A DNA stretch of 64,000 bases. It comes from Oleispira sp036960605. GTDB lineage: Bacteria; Pseudomonadota; Gammaproteobacteria; Pseudomonadales; Oceanobacteraceae. Every line of letters begins with the position of its first letter. The first letter of the stretch is position 1. A program made the position numbers and the translations under genes. Below the pieces are notes generated by a model. The model was not told where the DNA came from, made no database searches, and saw only the letters and a list, made by a program, of their open reading frames with translations. The stretch lies in NCBI GenBank assembly GCA_036960605.1, contig JBALXI010000014.1, positions 1 to 64,000 of the forward strand, given 5' to 3'. Below, one piece after another: positions 16,899 to 26,078 of the stretch.

Positions 16899-18047
16899 AT
16901 GTCTTTTGCCGCGTTTAAGCAGATTATTATAGGTTTTATATTGGTACTGGCGGTCGCTTTAGTATTAATTCGACAAACGTATGTTGAAAGCGAGCCTTTT
17001 CCTGATCGCACAGCCATGCCGATATTAGCGAGCACGGATATGGAGTTGGTTGCTGATTTGCCACTGCCTCCAGGCAATATTGCAGTGGCCGATAATGGTG
17101 ATGTCTTTTTTACCTTTCACCCCGAAGCCAGCCCTGCAATCAATGTGGCTAAGTTAGTAGCAGGCCAAGCACAAGCATTCCCGTCTCTCGATTGGCAGCC
17201 CGGTGGCAGTGAGCCGTTAGCCTTTAATGAAGTACTCTCGGTCCGCATCGATAAGCAGCAAAGACTGTGGGTATTGGATAATGGTAAGCACGGTTTAGAT
17301 AAAGTTCGATTATTCGCTTTTAATATAGTGTCCGGTGAAATGCTTAAGCGCTTTTCATTTACCCGTGCTGAATTTGCCTTAGGTTCACATGCTAACGATT
17401 TTCAAATTAGCAACGATGGTCGTTTTATCATTATTAGTGATGCCAGTATATTTGCTAAGAGCCCAGCTTTAGTGATCTATGATGTTGAGAATGAATCTGC
17501 TCGCCGAGTATTAGAGCTGCATGAATCGGTGATAGCAGGAATGTTTGAGCCGATCGTGCAAGGTCGTAAAATGACCTTGTTTGGTTTATTCACCATTAAT
17601 CCTGGCGTCGATGGCTTAGTATTAGATCACGCTAATGAATATCTTTATTATGCCAGTATCAGCTCAGACCAACTGTACCGCATTCCTTATGCCGCCTTGA
17701 TTGATAGCGAATTATCGTCGACCGAGCTTGCCTTGCAGGTCGAGGCCGCAGGTCAAAAAACGATGACGGATGGTATGGCGATGGACAGTGATGATAATGT
17801 TTATTTATCTGATTTGGAGAATTCAGCCATCGTTCGCCGCAGCCCAGAGGGTGACCTAGAAACCTTACTTAAGTCGGCATCGATTCGCTGGCCTGATGGC
17901 TTTAGTAATAGCGCTGATGGACACCTCTATTTCACCTGTTCTAGTTTGCATCAAGTGATTGGTATGAGCCCTGAAGAGATAGAGGCAAAGGGTCCTTACC
18001 AAATCTATCGATTTTTACCGCCCGCAAGAATAGCGAATGACGAATAA
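16899..18047 (+). CDS. Major royal jelly/yellow-type beta-propeller protein
   Basis: About 382 residues with an N-terminal membrane anchor or signal (about 7-26), then a six-bladed-propeller-like domain. GVDGLVLDHANEYLYYASI and QLYRIPYAAL, then TDGMAMDSDDNVYLSD, match the bacterial MRJP/SMP-30-like family of putative lactonase or binding proteins in the periplasm. A TTG in frame at 16887 is a weaker start than ATG at 16899, which has GGGGAAG seven to nine bases ahead. The substrate is unknown. Neighbours give no pathway. Confidence 0.8.
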   Translation: MSFAAFKQIIIGFILVLAVALVLIRQTYVESEPFPDRTAMPILASTDMELVADLPLPPGNIAVADNGDVFFTFHPEASPAINVAKLVAGQAQAFPSLDWQPGGSEPLAFNEVLSVRIDKQQRLWVLDNGKHGLDKVRLFAFNIVSGEMLKRFSFTRAEFALGSHANDFQISNDGRFIIISDASIFAKSPALVIYDVENESARRVLELHESVIAGMFEPIVQGRKMTLFGLFTINPGVDGLVLDHANEYLYYASISSDQLYRIPYAALIDSELSSTELALQVEAAGQKTMTDGMAMDSDDNVYLSDLENSAIVRRSPEGDLETLLKSASIRWPDGFSNSADGHLYFTCSSLHQVIGMSPEEIEAKGPYQIYRFLPPARIANDE

Positions 18048-18176
18048 ACGAACGAAAACAGCGACTCAAGATCCAATCAACTAAGCTAAACTTATTAATA
18101 CTAAGTTGTGGCTAGTGGCAGGTTAGTTAGCGGATGGTGCGCTAATGTTGGATTGTTGATTGATAGGTAAGGCAAT

Positions 18177-18512
18177 ATGAAATGTGTCTATGAAGCGTCT
18201 AATGTATTAGAAGCCCATGTGATTCAAGGGCTTCTAGAACAGCATAGGATCAGTTCTTTTATTGAAGGCGAGTATCTTATCGGTGCAGTAGGGGAATTAC
18301 CTGCCAGCCCGCTGGTGCGTGTGCTGGTGAATGACGATGACCTGCCACAAGGGGCATCGCTAATGCGTGATTACGACTCAACCAATCAGCCTTTAAGTGA
18401 GCAGTTGACGATTGCACAAGGTGGTATGCCAAGAAATGGCAATGGCTTGCTGATTGCCATGGCGCTGATGATCATTATGATTTTAGCCGAGGCCTCACGC
18501 TACTTTTTATGA
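18177..18512 (+). CDS. DUF2007 domain protein with C-terminal membrane anchor
   Basis: A 111-residue protein. Its first 70 residues (CVYEASNVLEAHVIQGLLEQHRI, then EGEYLIGAVGELP, then VRVLVNDDDL) are the DUF2007 fold, a GlnB-like small domain of putative signal-transducing proteins. A single hydrophobic helix at about 92-110 suggests tethering to the inner membrane with the domain in the cytoplasm. No partner is evident next door. Confidence 0.8.
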   Translation: MKCVYEASNVLEAHVIQGLLEQHRISSFIEGEYLIGAVGELPASPLVRVLVNDDDLPQGASLMRDYDSTNQPLSEQLTIAQGGMPRNGNGLLIAMALMIIMILAEASRYFL

Positions 18513-18524
18513 ATACCATTCAGT

Positions 18525-19052
18525 TTAATCATCTCCAGGCATCGCAATAAAATCAGTCGGGCCATAATCTACACCTAGCTGACTTAACAGTGCTGTTATC
18601 TGGCCTCTGTGGTGAGTTTGATGGTTAAACAAGTGCTGCAGAACGTCGGGTAACGGGCGTACTTGTAATTCTTCTCGGCTATTGTGGTATTGCAGCCTAT
18701 CTTCACAATCACTTTCACGTAAAAAATCACACCACTGAATAATCAATTCATCCAGCTGCTGACGGGGTTTGGCCAGTGCTTCTAAATTGCTATAAAGAAT
18801 TTGATTGAGCTGGGTGGGCTTTGGCCATTTATCCATCTGATCATCGAGAATAGGAAATATTTTCGCGAGTCGATTCAGCCATAAAAGATCACCGACCATA
18901 ATATGATTCCAGCTGCCAGTAAGGGAGTGGAAGAATACATTCTGATCTTGGTTTTGTGCCTCTACTGATACGCTTAAGCTCGCCTCTAATAGAGATTGAT
19001 TAATCCAAGCATTGTAGCGGGCGTAACGACGATAGTGATCGGACCATTGCAT
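18525..19052 (-). CDS. DinB family protein
   Basis: A 175-residue four-helix protein of the DinB/YfiT-like metalloenzyme-like fold. The metal-ligand histidines are placed as expected: one in SWNHIMVGDLLWL (about 47-60) and a pair in HLFNHQTHHRGQITALL (about 140-156). The ending GVDYGPTDFI is typical. Family members are putative thiol transferases; the function here is unassigned. GGAGCC lies before the ATG. Confidence 0.85.
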   Translation of the reverse strand: MQWSDHYRRYARYNAWINQSLLEASLSVSVEAQNQDQNVFFHSLTGSWNHIMVGDLLWLNRLAKIFPILDDQMDKWPKPTQLNQILYSNLEALAKPRQQLDELIIQWCDFLRESDCEDRLQYHNSREELQVRPLPDVLQHLFNHQTHHRGQITALLSQLGVDYGPTDFIAMPGDD

Positions 19053-19245
19053 AGCAGGCTCCTTCGAAATAATTGTTAAATCTTCTAATATGCTAGGCCT
19101 ATTCTCGATAAAGCGCTATGGGAAAATAAATTGAGGGATATGTGCATCAATAATTAACAATTAAGGCATAATATAACGGCAAAAAGTAGGAGCATAAAGA
19201 GGCCGCTTTAATAGAATAAAGCCAATCACATTATAAGGAAATTCA

Positions 19246-22239
19246 ATGCGTTTTTTAGTCATATTCAGTGTCTTCGTTTTACAGCTCGCTAGCATACAGA
19301 CCAGCCAAGCAAATTTTGCTGCTTGGGATAAGCCAATAGCAGAAAATGAAGCAGCTCAGTGGCAGGTGAAAGAAAGTGAGAATTTCACCATTACTTATTC
19401 TGCCGATAATACGGTTATGGCGGACAAGGCGCTGAATATTGCAGAGCGTGTTCATTTAGAATTAGTGCCTTTCTTTGAAATAACAACAAAGACAAAAACG
19501 AAAATGGCACTGGTCGATGATTTTGATTTTTCAAATGGCTGGGCGACATTTTTTCCTTACGCTCAAATTCGATTATTCAGCAGCCCACCCGATAGTGTCA
19601 GTGGTTTAGAAGTTAATGATGATTGGCTGCATAGCTTAATTCGTCATGAATACGTTCATGTATTACACCTGCAAATGGCAAGCGGTTTACCTAAAGATAT
19701 TAATCACGTATTGGGGAATATAGTTTTCGCGTTTCCCCACTCAATGACGCCTTCTTTTATGTTAGAAGGTTTAGCTACCTATTTAGAAACCAATAACGAA
19801 TTGGGCTATGGTCGATTACAAGGTTCCTTCTATCGTATGCAAATGCGCACAGAAGTCGCCGCTGATCGTTTGAAAACCTTAGGCGATGTTGCTGCGCCTT
19901 TACGTGAATGGCCATTAGGTATGCAATATTTATACGGCAGTTATTTCTATCAGTTTCTCGCCGATACCTACGGTGAAAAAGCCATTCAAGATTATTTGTA
20001 TCGATACAGTGGCGAAGCATTTCCCTCGGTGATGCAAAATAATGCAATGACCTATATTGTCAGAAAGGATTTTGATCAACTTTGGCAAGACTACCATCAG
20101 TGGCTCAAAGGAAAGTTCTCTAACGAAATTGGATCGTTAGAACATTCAACGGCACAAGGTGAAGCGCTGACGATTGAGCAGGGCAGGCAGGGGCTTTTTA
20201 AAGATGTCAGTACTAGTCAAGCTGATGGTTATTATTTTATTAATAACAATGGTGAAGATACACCTGTCTTAACCACGTATATTGATGGCGAATATTCAGC
20301 ATTAGTCAAAACTAAGAATGTTTTAGCCTTGGATGTTAATGAGCAGCAGGACGTTGTTGCAAGTCGTTTGATCACTTGGAAAGATGGGCGTAGTTGGGCG
20401 GATGTGTATTTATTGGTCGATGGTCTTTTTGGTAAAGAATGGCAGGCGATAACGACTCAATCTCGCCTGCGCAATGTTCGTTGGCTGAATGATGACTTGA
20501 TGATTGCCAGTCGAAAATCGCAGGGTATAAGTGAGTTCGTATTATTGGACAAGCAAGGTAATAGCAAAAGTTTATGGCGCGGTGACGATGAAACAACGGT
20601 ATTAGGTGATTACGATATTTCTGCCGCTGGCGATTACCTGGTAGCGGCGGTAAAGCGCTCATTGCAGGGCTGGAACTTAGAACGTATCGATTTGCAACGC
20701 AGTGATATGAAAGGTAATAGTCTTGATCAAAGAGCGTCATTAGATTCGGTTAGTATTTCTTCTTGGCAAGCCATTACGGATACCAAAGCGATTGAGAATA
20801 GTCCGCAGATATTAGCCAATGGCAATATTCTATACAGCGCAGATTATGACGGGGTATATAATCTTTTCTTGCTTAACGACAATAAAATAAACTCTACCTC
20901 ATCTAAAAAATCCAGTAGGAACGTCACTCAGCTAACGCATATGTTAACGGGGGCATTTGAACCGAAAGCGATTACGACGAAAGGTAATCCAGAAGCAACG
21001 GAGATTATTTTTCAGGCTTATACCGCCGATGGTTTTGAAATGAGGAGCCTATCTTTAGATGAAACACTATTAAGCTCATTAGACTCTTTTCCTCTTGCTC
21101 AGCAGCAAGGTCAATATAATTACCCTGCCCCTTATTCTATCGACGTTGAAAAAACTCAAGCGGAAAACTATCAAGCTTGGTCCAGCTTACTGCCTACTTG
21201 GTGGTTTCCTTATTTCGGCGCTACCGCTGAAGCTAGCCAAATTGGTTTTGAAACCGGGGGTAGTGATGTACTAGCACGCCACAATTATACATTTCAGCTG
21301 GCGCTAGATAGCGATAATGAGTTGGCGGATACCAGTATCATTTACAATTATGATAATCGTTATCAGGTTGGCTTTCAGCGTAGCCATGACTATATCGATG
21401 TTTTCAATGACAGTAAGCCGGAATACATTGTTGAGCAAGACCGTTGGATCTTTGGCCGCAATCACATTGCTAATGCTTTCGAAGATCAATTATCTTTGAA
21501 TGCTGCAATTCTCGTTGAGCGTGAAGGAACGGTTACTCGTGATAACTTGTTTTCAGTCCCCTGCGTTGATGCGAATTTTGAACTGCATAAAACCTGTGAA
21601 AAAACACTAGCAGGTATCGGGCTTCAATTTGAAAGTCGGGAAGGTTATTTAAACAGTCCAGGGTTTTCATCAGGGCGATATCTTGATCTAGTCTATGAAA
21701 CTAATGATTTGCTAACGGGTGCTTTAGATAGCGATTACCGTGGTGGAATTCTACAAGGCCAGTGGCAGGAAATGTTTGATCTACCTGGTAGACGCTCATT
21801 ATCCTTGCAAGTATTGGCTGCCAAAACCAGTAAAGAAAATGAGGCGATTACGATCGGTGGAGAAAATCGCTTAACAGAACTCAGCCTTTTTGGTCGTGAT
21901 GACTTTGCCTTAAGAGGCTATGCGGCTTCGGTACAAGGCGGTAATAACATGAATGTTAATCGCCTTAATTTCAATCAATGGCTAGGACGAATCGATAAAG
22001 GCTGGGGCATTTGGCCAATCGCGGCAGGGGATTATTCTGCAAACGTCTATGTTGATTATGGCAGCGCTTGGCAAAGTGGAGAATCACCTCATTATTTAAC
22101 CGGGGTAGGGATTGATTTTAATATCGAGGTTCTTGTTTTTTATAACTTGTTTATGCCAGTACGTTTGAGTCTTGCACGTGGGCTGGATGATGAGGTTGGG
22201 AAACATCGAGCTAGCATCGGCATTAGTTTGCCTTATTAA
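19246..22239 (+). CDS. Large HExxH metallopeptidase-like, beta-propeller and outer-membrane barrel protein
   Basis: A 997-residue exported protein (signal peptide 1-22, ending QA). Residues 134-138 HEYVH plus EGLATYLE (174-181), 36 residues on, form a gluzincin-type zinc site. About 280-640 is repetitive and beta-rich like a WD40/TolB-type propeller. About 660-997 looks like a transmembrane beta-barrel with alternating aromatic strands and a final aromatic residue (SIGISLPY). The order peptidase-propeller-barrel suggests a surface or periplasm-facing outer-membrane enzyme. AAGGAAA precedes the ATG. The substrate is unknown. Confidence 0.75.
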   Translation: MRFLVIFSVFVLQLASIQTSQANFAAWDKPIAENEAAQWQVKESENFTITYSADNTVMADKALNIAERVHLELVPFFEITTKTKTKMALVDDFDFSNGWATFFPYAQIRLFSSPPDSVSGLEVNDDWLHSLIRHEYVHVLHLQMASGLPKDINHVLGNIVFAFPHSMTPSFMLEGLATYLETNNELGYGRLQGSFYRMQMRTEVAADRLKTLGDVAAPLREWPLGMQYLYGSYFYQFLADTYGEKAIQDYLYRYSGEAFPSVMQNNAMTYIVRKDFDQLWQDYHQWLKGKFSNEIGSLEHSTAQGEALTIEQGRQGLFKDVSTSQADGYYFINNNGEDTPVLTTYIDGEYSALVKTKNVLALDVNEQQDVVASRLITWKDGRSWADVYLLVDGLFGKEWQAITTQSRLRNVRWLNDDLMIASRKSQGISEFVLLDKQGNSKSLWRGDDETTVLGDYDISAAGDYLVAAVKRSLQGWNLERIDLQRSDMKGNSLDQRASLDSVSISSWQAITDTKAIENSPQILANGNILYSADYDGVYNLFLLNDNKINSTSSKKSSRNVTQLTHMLTGAFEPKAITTKGNPEATEIIFQAYTADGFEMRSLSLDETLLSSLDSFPLAQQQGQYNYPAPYSIDVEKTQAENYQAWSSLLPTWWFPYFGATAEASQIGFETGGSDVLARHNYTFQLALDSDNELADTSIIYNYDNRYQVGFQRSHDYIDVFNDSKPEYIVEQDRWIFGRNHIANAFEDQLSLNAAILVEREGTVTRDNLFSVPCVDANFELHKTCEKTLAGIGLQFESREGYLNSPGFSSGRYLDLVYETNDLLTGALDSDYRGGILQGQWQEMFDLPGRRSLSLQVLAAKTSKENEAITIGGENRLTELSLFGRDDFALRGYAASVQGGNNMNVNRLNFNQWLGRIDKGWGIWPIAAGDYSANVYVDYGSAWQSGESPHYLTGVGIDFNIEVLVFYNLFMPVRLSLARGLDDEVGKHRASIGISLPY

Positions 22240-22251
22240 TGAAAAAATTAA

Positions 22252-22480
22252 TTAACCACAGAGGACACAGAGAGCACAGAGGAAAGCTGAAAGAGAATCA
22301 CTAGGGAGGCGCTTCGCACACGGAGAAGAGAGTAAAAATAGAGTTGTTAGTAGTGTGCAGGTCCTGTAAATTCTTCTTTCTTTTCCTCTGTGAGCGCAGC
22401 GCTCTGTGTCCTCTGTGGTTAATATATCTTGTGCTTTTCTCCGTGCAGCGAAGCGCCTCCGTGCCCTCTGTGGTAAACCG
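22252..22480. repeat. Composite inverted repeat (ttaaccacagagg type)
   Basis: Unit A, beginning TTAACCACAGAGGACACAGA at 22252, recurs inverted and exact at 22402-22422. Unit B, GGAGGCGCTTCGC at 22305-22330 with its flank, recurs inverted at 22434-22460. A third partial inverted A unit (CTCTGTGGTAAACC) follows at about 22466. The order is A-B-A'-B'-A''. The A sequence is a type I recognise as dispersed in many unrelated bacterial genomes; no transposase is present. Confidence 0.75.
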
Positions 22481-22496
22481 CTCTTTCTTTTATTCC

Positions 22497-23303
22497 TTAG
22501 TCTTTCCGCTGTTGCTCAAGCATCATTTTCAACGAGCGAATCTCTGCCGCCAGTTCATCCATCGAAATCTTACCATCCGCTTCATCTTGAGCAGCCCGTT
22601 CTTTAGCATGCTCATCTTCCAATACATTCACCACAATCCCAATCACCATGTTTAAAAAAGCAAAGGCGGTTAAAAAGATAAAGGTTAAGTAAAAAATCCA
22701 GCTAAGTGGGTAAACATCCATGGTCTCGTACATAACGTCGGTCCAATCTTCAAACGTCATTACGCGGAATAAGGTGAGTAGGGATATCGATATATCGCCC
22801 CAAAGCGTTGGGTTAATCTCAGCAAAAAAGGTCGCGCCAACCGCGGCGTAGATATAAAAAATAATAAACATTAATAACAGCACATAGCCTAATTGAGGCA
22901 TCGCGCGCAATAACGAATTCAGTAGCATGCGTAATTCTGGGATGATGGAAACCATACGCAAAACACGGAAAATTCGAACGAGTCTGCCGATCAATGCCAT
23001 CTCACTGTCTTGAATGGGAATCAAACTGACTACGACAATTAAGGTATCGAATACGTTCCAGGCACTATGAAAGAAGCGCTTTTTATTTTCTTCGGCAATA
23101 AAACGAACCGTGATTTCAACTAAGAAAATAATCGTGATGGCAAAATCCAGCCACTTTACCAGCTGCATAACCCCATCAGGAATATTGTAGGTTTTTGCAC
23201 CAATCAATAATGCCGATAAAATAATGATACTGACAACAAAGAGTTCAAATATCTTGTTATTGCGTAAACGTAAAGAGGCGTTTTGGATTTGTTCAATATT
23301 CAT
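22497..23303 (-). CDS. Voltage-gated cation channel (bacterial NaV/CaV-like single-domain subunit)
   Basis: A 268-residue 6-TM channel subunit. The S4 voltage sensor has arginines every third residue (R107, R110, R113, R116 in RLVRIFRVLRMV). The pore helix runs into the filter TFEDWTD (183-189), and S6 is FLNMVIGIVVNV. A C-terminal helical tail (about 235-268, ending SLKMMLEQQRKD) suits a tetramerising coiled coil. Bacterial NaV channels usually carry LESWxS; the extra acidic D186 and D189 recall calcium-channel filters. It probably conducts Na+ or Ca2+ across the inner membrane. Confidence 0.88.
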   Translation of the reverse strand: MNIEQIQNASLRLRNNKIFELFVVSIIILSALLIGAKTYNIPDGVMQLVKWLDFAITIIFLVEITVRFIAEENKKRFFHSAWNVFDTLIVVVSLIPIQDSEMALIGRLVRIFRVLRMVSIIPELRMLLNSLLRAMPQLGYVLLLMFIIFYIYAAVGATFFAEINPTLWGDISISLLTLFRVMTFEDWTDVMYETMDVYPLSWIFYLTFIFLTAFAFLNMVIGIVVNVLEDEHAKERAAQDEADGKISMDELAAEIRSLKMMLEQQRKD

Positions 23304-23352
23304 AGGGTATCACTGGAATTTACGTTGAGATAACGGGATAGAATTAACCAGA

Positions 23353-23381
23353 TTGCCAGCCATTAATACAATGGCTGGCAA
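23353..23381. repeat. 12-bp inverted repeat between channel and phnA genes
   Basis: TTGCCAGCCATT and AATGGCTGGCAA form a perfect hairpin with a 5-nt loop. Neither side has a good T run, so it may be a weak terminator of the phnA message or an mRNA-end stabiliser. Confidence 0.5.
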
Positions 23382-23391
23382 ATAAAATACA

Positions 23392-23961
23392 TTACTGTTT
23401 TTTAAGGTAAGCACTGATTAAAACAATACGCGTACCATTAACCTTACCTTCAACATGAAGTGGGTTTTCGGTAAGAGATATTCCTCTAACCATCGTGCCA
23501 CGTTTAGCAGTAAAGTTAGCGCCTTTAACGACAAGGTCTTTGATCAAGGTAACATTATCACCAGCAATCAAAGGTGCACCGTTACTATCACGGGTTGTTT
23601 CAGCACTGAAATCGACCATGCCGGCTTCTGCCCACTTTTGTACATCTTCTTCGAAATACATCATGTCGACCAAGTCTTGAGCCCAATCTTCGCCTTTAGC
23701 TTTCAGAGTCTTAAGTTGACGCCATGCCATGACTTGCACAGGAAGCACTTGGCTCCACATACTGTCGTTCAAGCAGCGCCAGTGGTTACCATCAAGGGTA
23801 TCAGGGTCATTAATCTGGTCAGTACATGTAGGACAAAGCATTACGCTTTGCTCAACGCTACCGTCGCTAGGAGCAACTTCAAATTTGGCGATCGGTGCAT
23901 CGGCAGCACATAATTCACATTTAGAGCCACAGCGAGCCAATAGGGTATTTTCAGTAGTCAT
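23392..23961 (-). CDS. PhnA domain protein
   Basis: A 189-residue protein related to PhnA/YjdM. The N-terminal zinc-ribbon-like region carries C11, C15, C18 and C43-x-x-C46. The C-terminal SH3-like PhnA domain (about 125-189) includes GDNVTLIKDLVVKGANF, RGTMVRGISLT and VEGKVNGTRIVL. Despite its name, no phosphonate gene is nearby and a role in phosphonate use should not be assumed. Confidence 0.88.
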   Translation of the reverse strand: MTTENTLLARCGSKCELCAADAPIAKFEVAPSDGSVEQSVMLCPTCTDQINDPDTLDGNHWRCLNDSMWSQVLPVQVMAWRQLKTLKAKGEDWAQDLVDMMYFEEDVQKWAEAGMVDFSAETTRDSNGAPLIAGDNVTLIKDLVVKGANFTAKRGTMVRGISLTENPLHVEGKVNGTRIVLISAYLKKQ

Positions 23962-24065
23962 GGTTAAAGCCTTAGATATTTGGGGCTATTATGCCAGCTG
24001 TTAGGGATTAGTTGTAGGGAGGGACAGAGTGTATGAACAATTTAACCTTAAACTCAGGAGTTTAT

Positions 24066-24093
24066 TAGTCTCTGGGATAAGTCCCAGAGACTA
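24066..24093. repeat. Perfect 12-bp inverted repeat after sbmA
   Basis: TAGTCTCTGGGA and TCCCAGAGACTA pair perfectly across TAAG. It lies 29 bases beyond the sbmA stop codon, without a clear T tract, so it may act as a 3'-end hairpin. Confidence 0.5.
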
Positions 24094-24121
24094 TGGCTAG
24101 CCTAATTTAATGCGTTATTTT

Positions 24122-25123
24122 TTAGCCATTTACTTCAGTTGCAACAGAAATAGGATTTTCTAATTCATTTTCAAAAGCTTGTAAGCGTTTATAAATTGAA
24201 ATCAGTTCAATAATGGTTGACCACGAATTAACCAGAAATTGGAACGAATCTTCAACTTTACCGAAAGCACGAATGATTTGCTGCATGATTCCTAGAGTAA
24301 TGGTCCCAGCTACAATTGTTGGGCCAAGTGCGATATATGGAATGATTACCGTGAATTGTAGGTAAGACCACTTAGCCACATCAAAATATAAATAGTGTAA
24401 GTAAAGCGTGAAATAGTTTTTACGCACATTGGTGAATAACTCTTTCACTGTTGGAGGCGTTGCATGTTCGAGGTGATCTTCTCCTAATACTAATTCTTTA
24501 CGATAGGCTGCTTCAACGCGTTGATTATTGAATTCTAGTCCGGGTAATTTAATCCCTACTAAGGCCAGTAAAGCGGTACCAAACATGGCTGAAAAAATAG
24601 CGATGAATACTAATGCTTGGTCGACATGGCCAATCCACGGTAAGACGGTAACGTGTTCACTGAGGCCCCATAAAATGGGTAAGAATGCCATGAGCATCAT
24701 GACGGAACGCACGAATGCAATACCAATAGTTTCCATAATGCGAGCAAAGCGCATGGTATCTTCTTGAACGCGTTGAGCAGCCCCTTCAATATGGCGTAAC
24801 TGATCCCAATGGCCCATGTAATAGCTGTTCATCGCGGTACGCCAGCGGAAAACATAGTGTTTAACAAAGAACTCGATCAATACCGCAACCAAAACATAAA
24901 TGGCGGCAATTTCAACAAAGGTTAAGCATTGAGCTAAGAAATCATCGAACTCAATAGTGCCTGGAGCTCCTAATGCTTCTTGAATAGTATTGTAAAAGGT
25001 GCCAAACCATTCGTTAATTTTTACATCCAGTTGTACCTTATACCAGGTAACAGAAAGGATGACTAAGGTGCCTAATAATGACCAAGGTAACCATTTTCTA
25101 TTTAGAAAAAACGACTTAAACAT
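24122..25123 (-). CDS. sbmA: SbmA/BacA-family peptide transporter
   Basis: A 333-residue inner-membrane protein of the SbmA/BacA family, which takes up proline-rich peptides, microcins and other bulky substrates using the proton gradient. FRWRTAMNSYYMGHW (about 92-106), then IEGAAQRVQEDTMRFA, GIKLPGLEFNNQRVEAAYRKELV and the final FGKVEDSFQFLVNSWSTIIEL are conserved. About six to seven transmembrane helices are visible. It is shorter than E. coli SbmA (about 400), lacking mainly N-terminal sequence. It is followed by a hairpin. Confidence 0.9.
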   Translation of the reverse strand: MFKSFFLNRKWLPWSLLGTLVILSVTWYKVQLDVKINEWFGTFYNTIQEALGAPGTIEFDDFLAQCLTFVEIAAIYVLVAVLIEFFVKHYVFRWRTAMNSYYMGHWDQLRHIEGAAQRVQEDTMRFARIMETIGIAFVRSVMMLMAFLPILWGLSEHVTVLPWIGHVDQALVFIAIFSAMFGTALLALVGIKLPGLEFNNQRVEAAYRKELVLGEDHLEHATPPTVKELFTNVRKNYFTLYLHYLYFDVAKWSYLQFTVIIPYIALGPTIVAGTITLGIMQQIIRAFGKVEDSFQFLVNSWSTIIELISIYKRLQAFENELENPISVATEVNG

Positions 25124-25220
25124 ATGAGTGAATAACCTTTGTGTTTACAGCTTAGGAGAGCTGTTTGTAAATCTAATTATTGTAGTTAGAGCGAGAGCGT
25201 ATTGATAAAGTTCATTCTCG

Positions 25221-26078
25221 CTAGCGTTTAGCCAGCGAAGGTAAATTGAACTTCTTGCTCAGTATCTTATCCAGTATTGCTGACGGTAACCAGCGTTTCA
25301 ATAAAGGTAAGCCAAAACTGCCATTACCTATTCGAATCACCGCCTTTGGCTTGTTTGATAATTGCTCAACTAAGCTTTCTGCAAATTCTGCTGCCGGTGT
25401 TGGGTTATCTTGAGAGGCTGTTGCTCTGGCTTTAATGGCGTCTTTTAACGGCGCATAAAGCGACTCGGGAGTAATACGTTGTAGAACATTGGTTAGCGAG
25501 TTATCGCCAAACTTAGATTGAATGGCCCCCGGTTGTACGGTAATCACATCAATACCAAAAGGCGCAAGCTCCATTCTTTGGGCATCGGATAGCGAATGTA
25601 GTGCGGCTTTAGTCGCGCAATAAGCACCGGAGAAAGGCGTCGTGGTAATTCCTGATACCGAGCCAATGTTTACAACTTGGGCATTGCCGGTTGTTTCATC
25701 TTTAGCCATCTGCTGGGACATAAGAAGTGGCAAGCAGGCTTTGGTCAGCTCCATCGGTGCGAAGACATTGGTTTCGAATTGTGCACGCAAGTCTTCAATG
25801 GGCATGTCGACTAATGGGCCCATGGCAGCATAGCCGGCATTGTTAATCAGTACATCAAGGCGATTATGATCTTGTTTAATGTGAGCGATGGCATTTCGAA
25901 TGCTGCCTGCATTATTCACATCAAGGGTAAGCTTTTCTAGTTTAGGGTTTTCAGCTAGATCTTCTAGGCTACGAATGTTGCGCGCGCTAGCATAAACGTG
26001 AAAACCTTTGGCTAAATATTTTTCACAAAGAGCACGACCAATGCCAGATGAGCAGCCGGTAATTAAAACAGTTTTCAT
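25221..26078 (-). CDS. Short-chain dehydrogenase/reductase
   Basis: About 285 residues. The Rossmann motif TGCSSGIG at about 7-14, NNAGYAAMG and the catalytic YCATK (Y-x-x-x-K) preceded by GSVSG are all present. It is a classical SDR with NADPH-type features and an unknown substrate. The frame is open further upstream, but the ATG at 26078 gives the standard MKTVLITG start, has AAAGG seven bases ahead and overlaps the amidase stop as ATGA. Translational coupling with the amidase is therefore likely. Confidence 0.9.
   Translation of the reverse strand: MKTVLITGCSSGIGRALCEKYLAKGFHVYASARNIRSLEDLAENPKLEKLTLDVNNAGSIRNAIAHIKQDHNRLDVLINNAGYAAMGPLVDMPIEDLRAQFETNVFAPMELTKACLPLLMSQQMAKDETTGNAQVVNIGSVSGITTTPFSGAYCATKAALHSLSDAQRMELAPFGIDVITVQPGAIQSKFGDNSLTNVLQRITPESLYAPLKDAIKARATASQDNPTPAAEFAESLVEQLSNKPKAVIRIGNGSFGLPLLKRWLPSAILDKILSKKFNLPSLAKR

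Noticed and set aside
20372..20740. 122-codon minus-strand frame
   Set aside because: Antisense to the 997-residue protein; no signal or domain.
22252..22480. CRISPR array
   Set aside because: The units are inverted and interleaved, not directly repeated with regular spacers; no cas gene is nearby.
22344..22655. 103-codon plus-strand frame over the composite repeat
   Set aside because: It reads through repeat units and the 3' end of the channel gene on the other strand; composition is not protein-like.
23353..23381. Hairpin as a rho-independent terminator
   Set aside because: There is no T tract after the stem in either direction; listed only as an inverted repeat.
23455..23913. 152-codon plus-strand frame
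   Set aside because: Antisense to phnA, whose cysteine motifs are clear on the minus strand.
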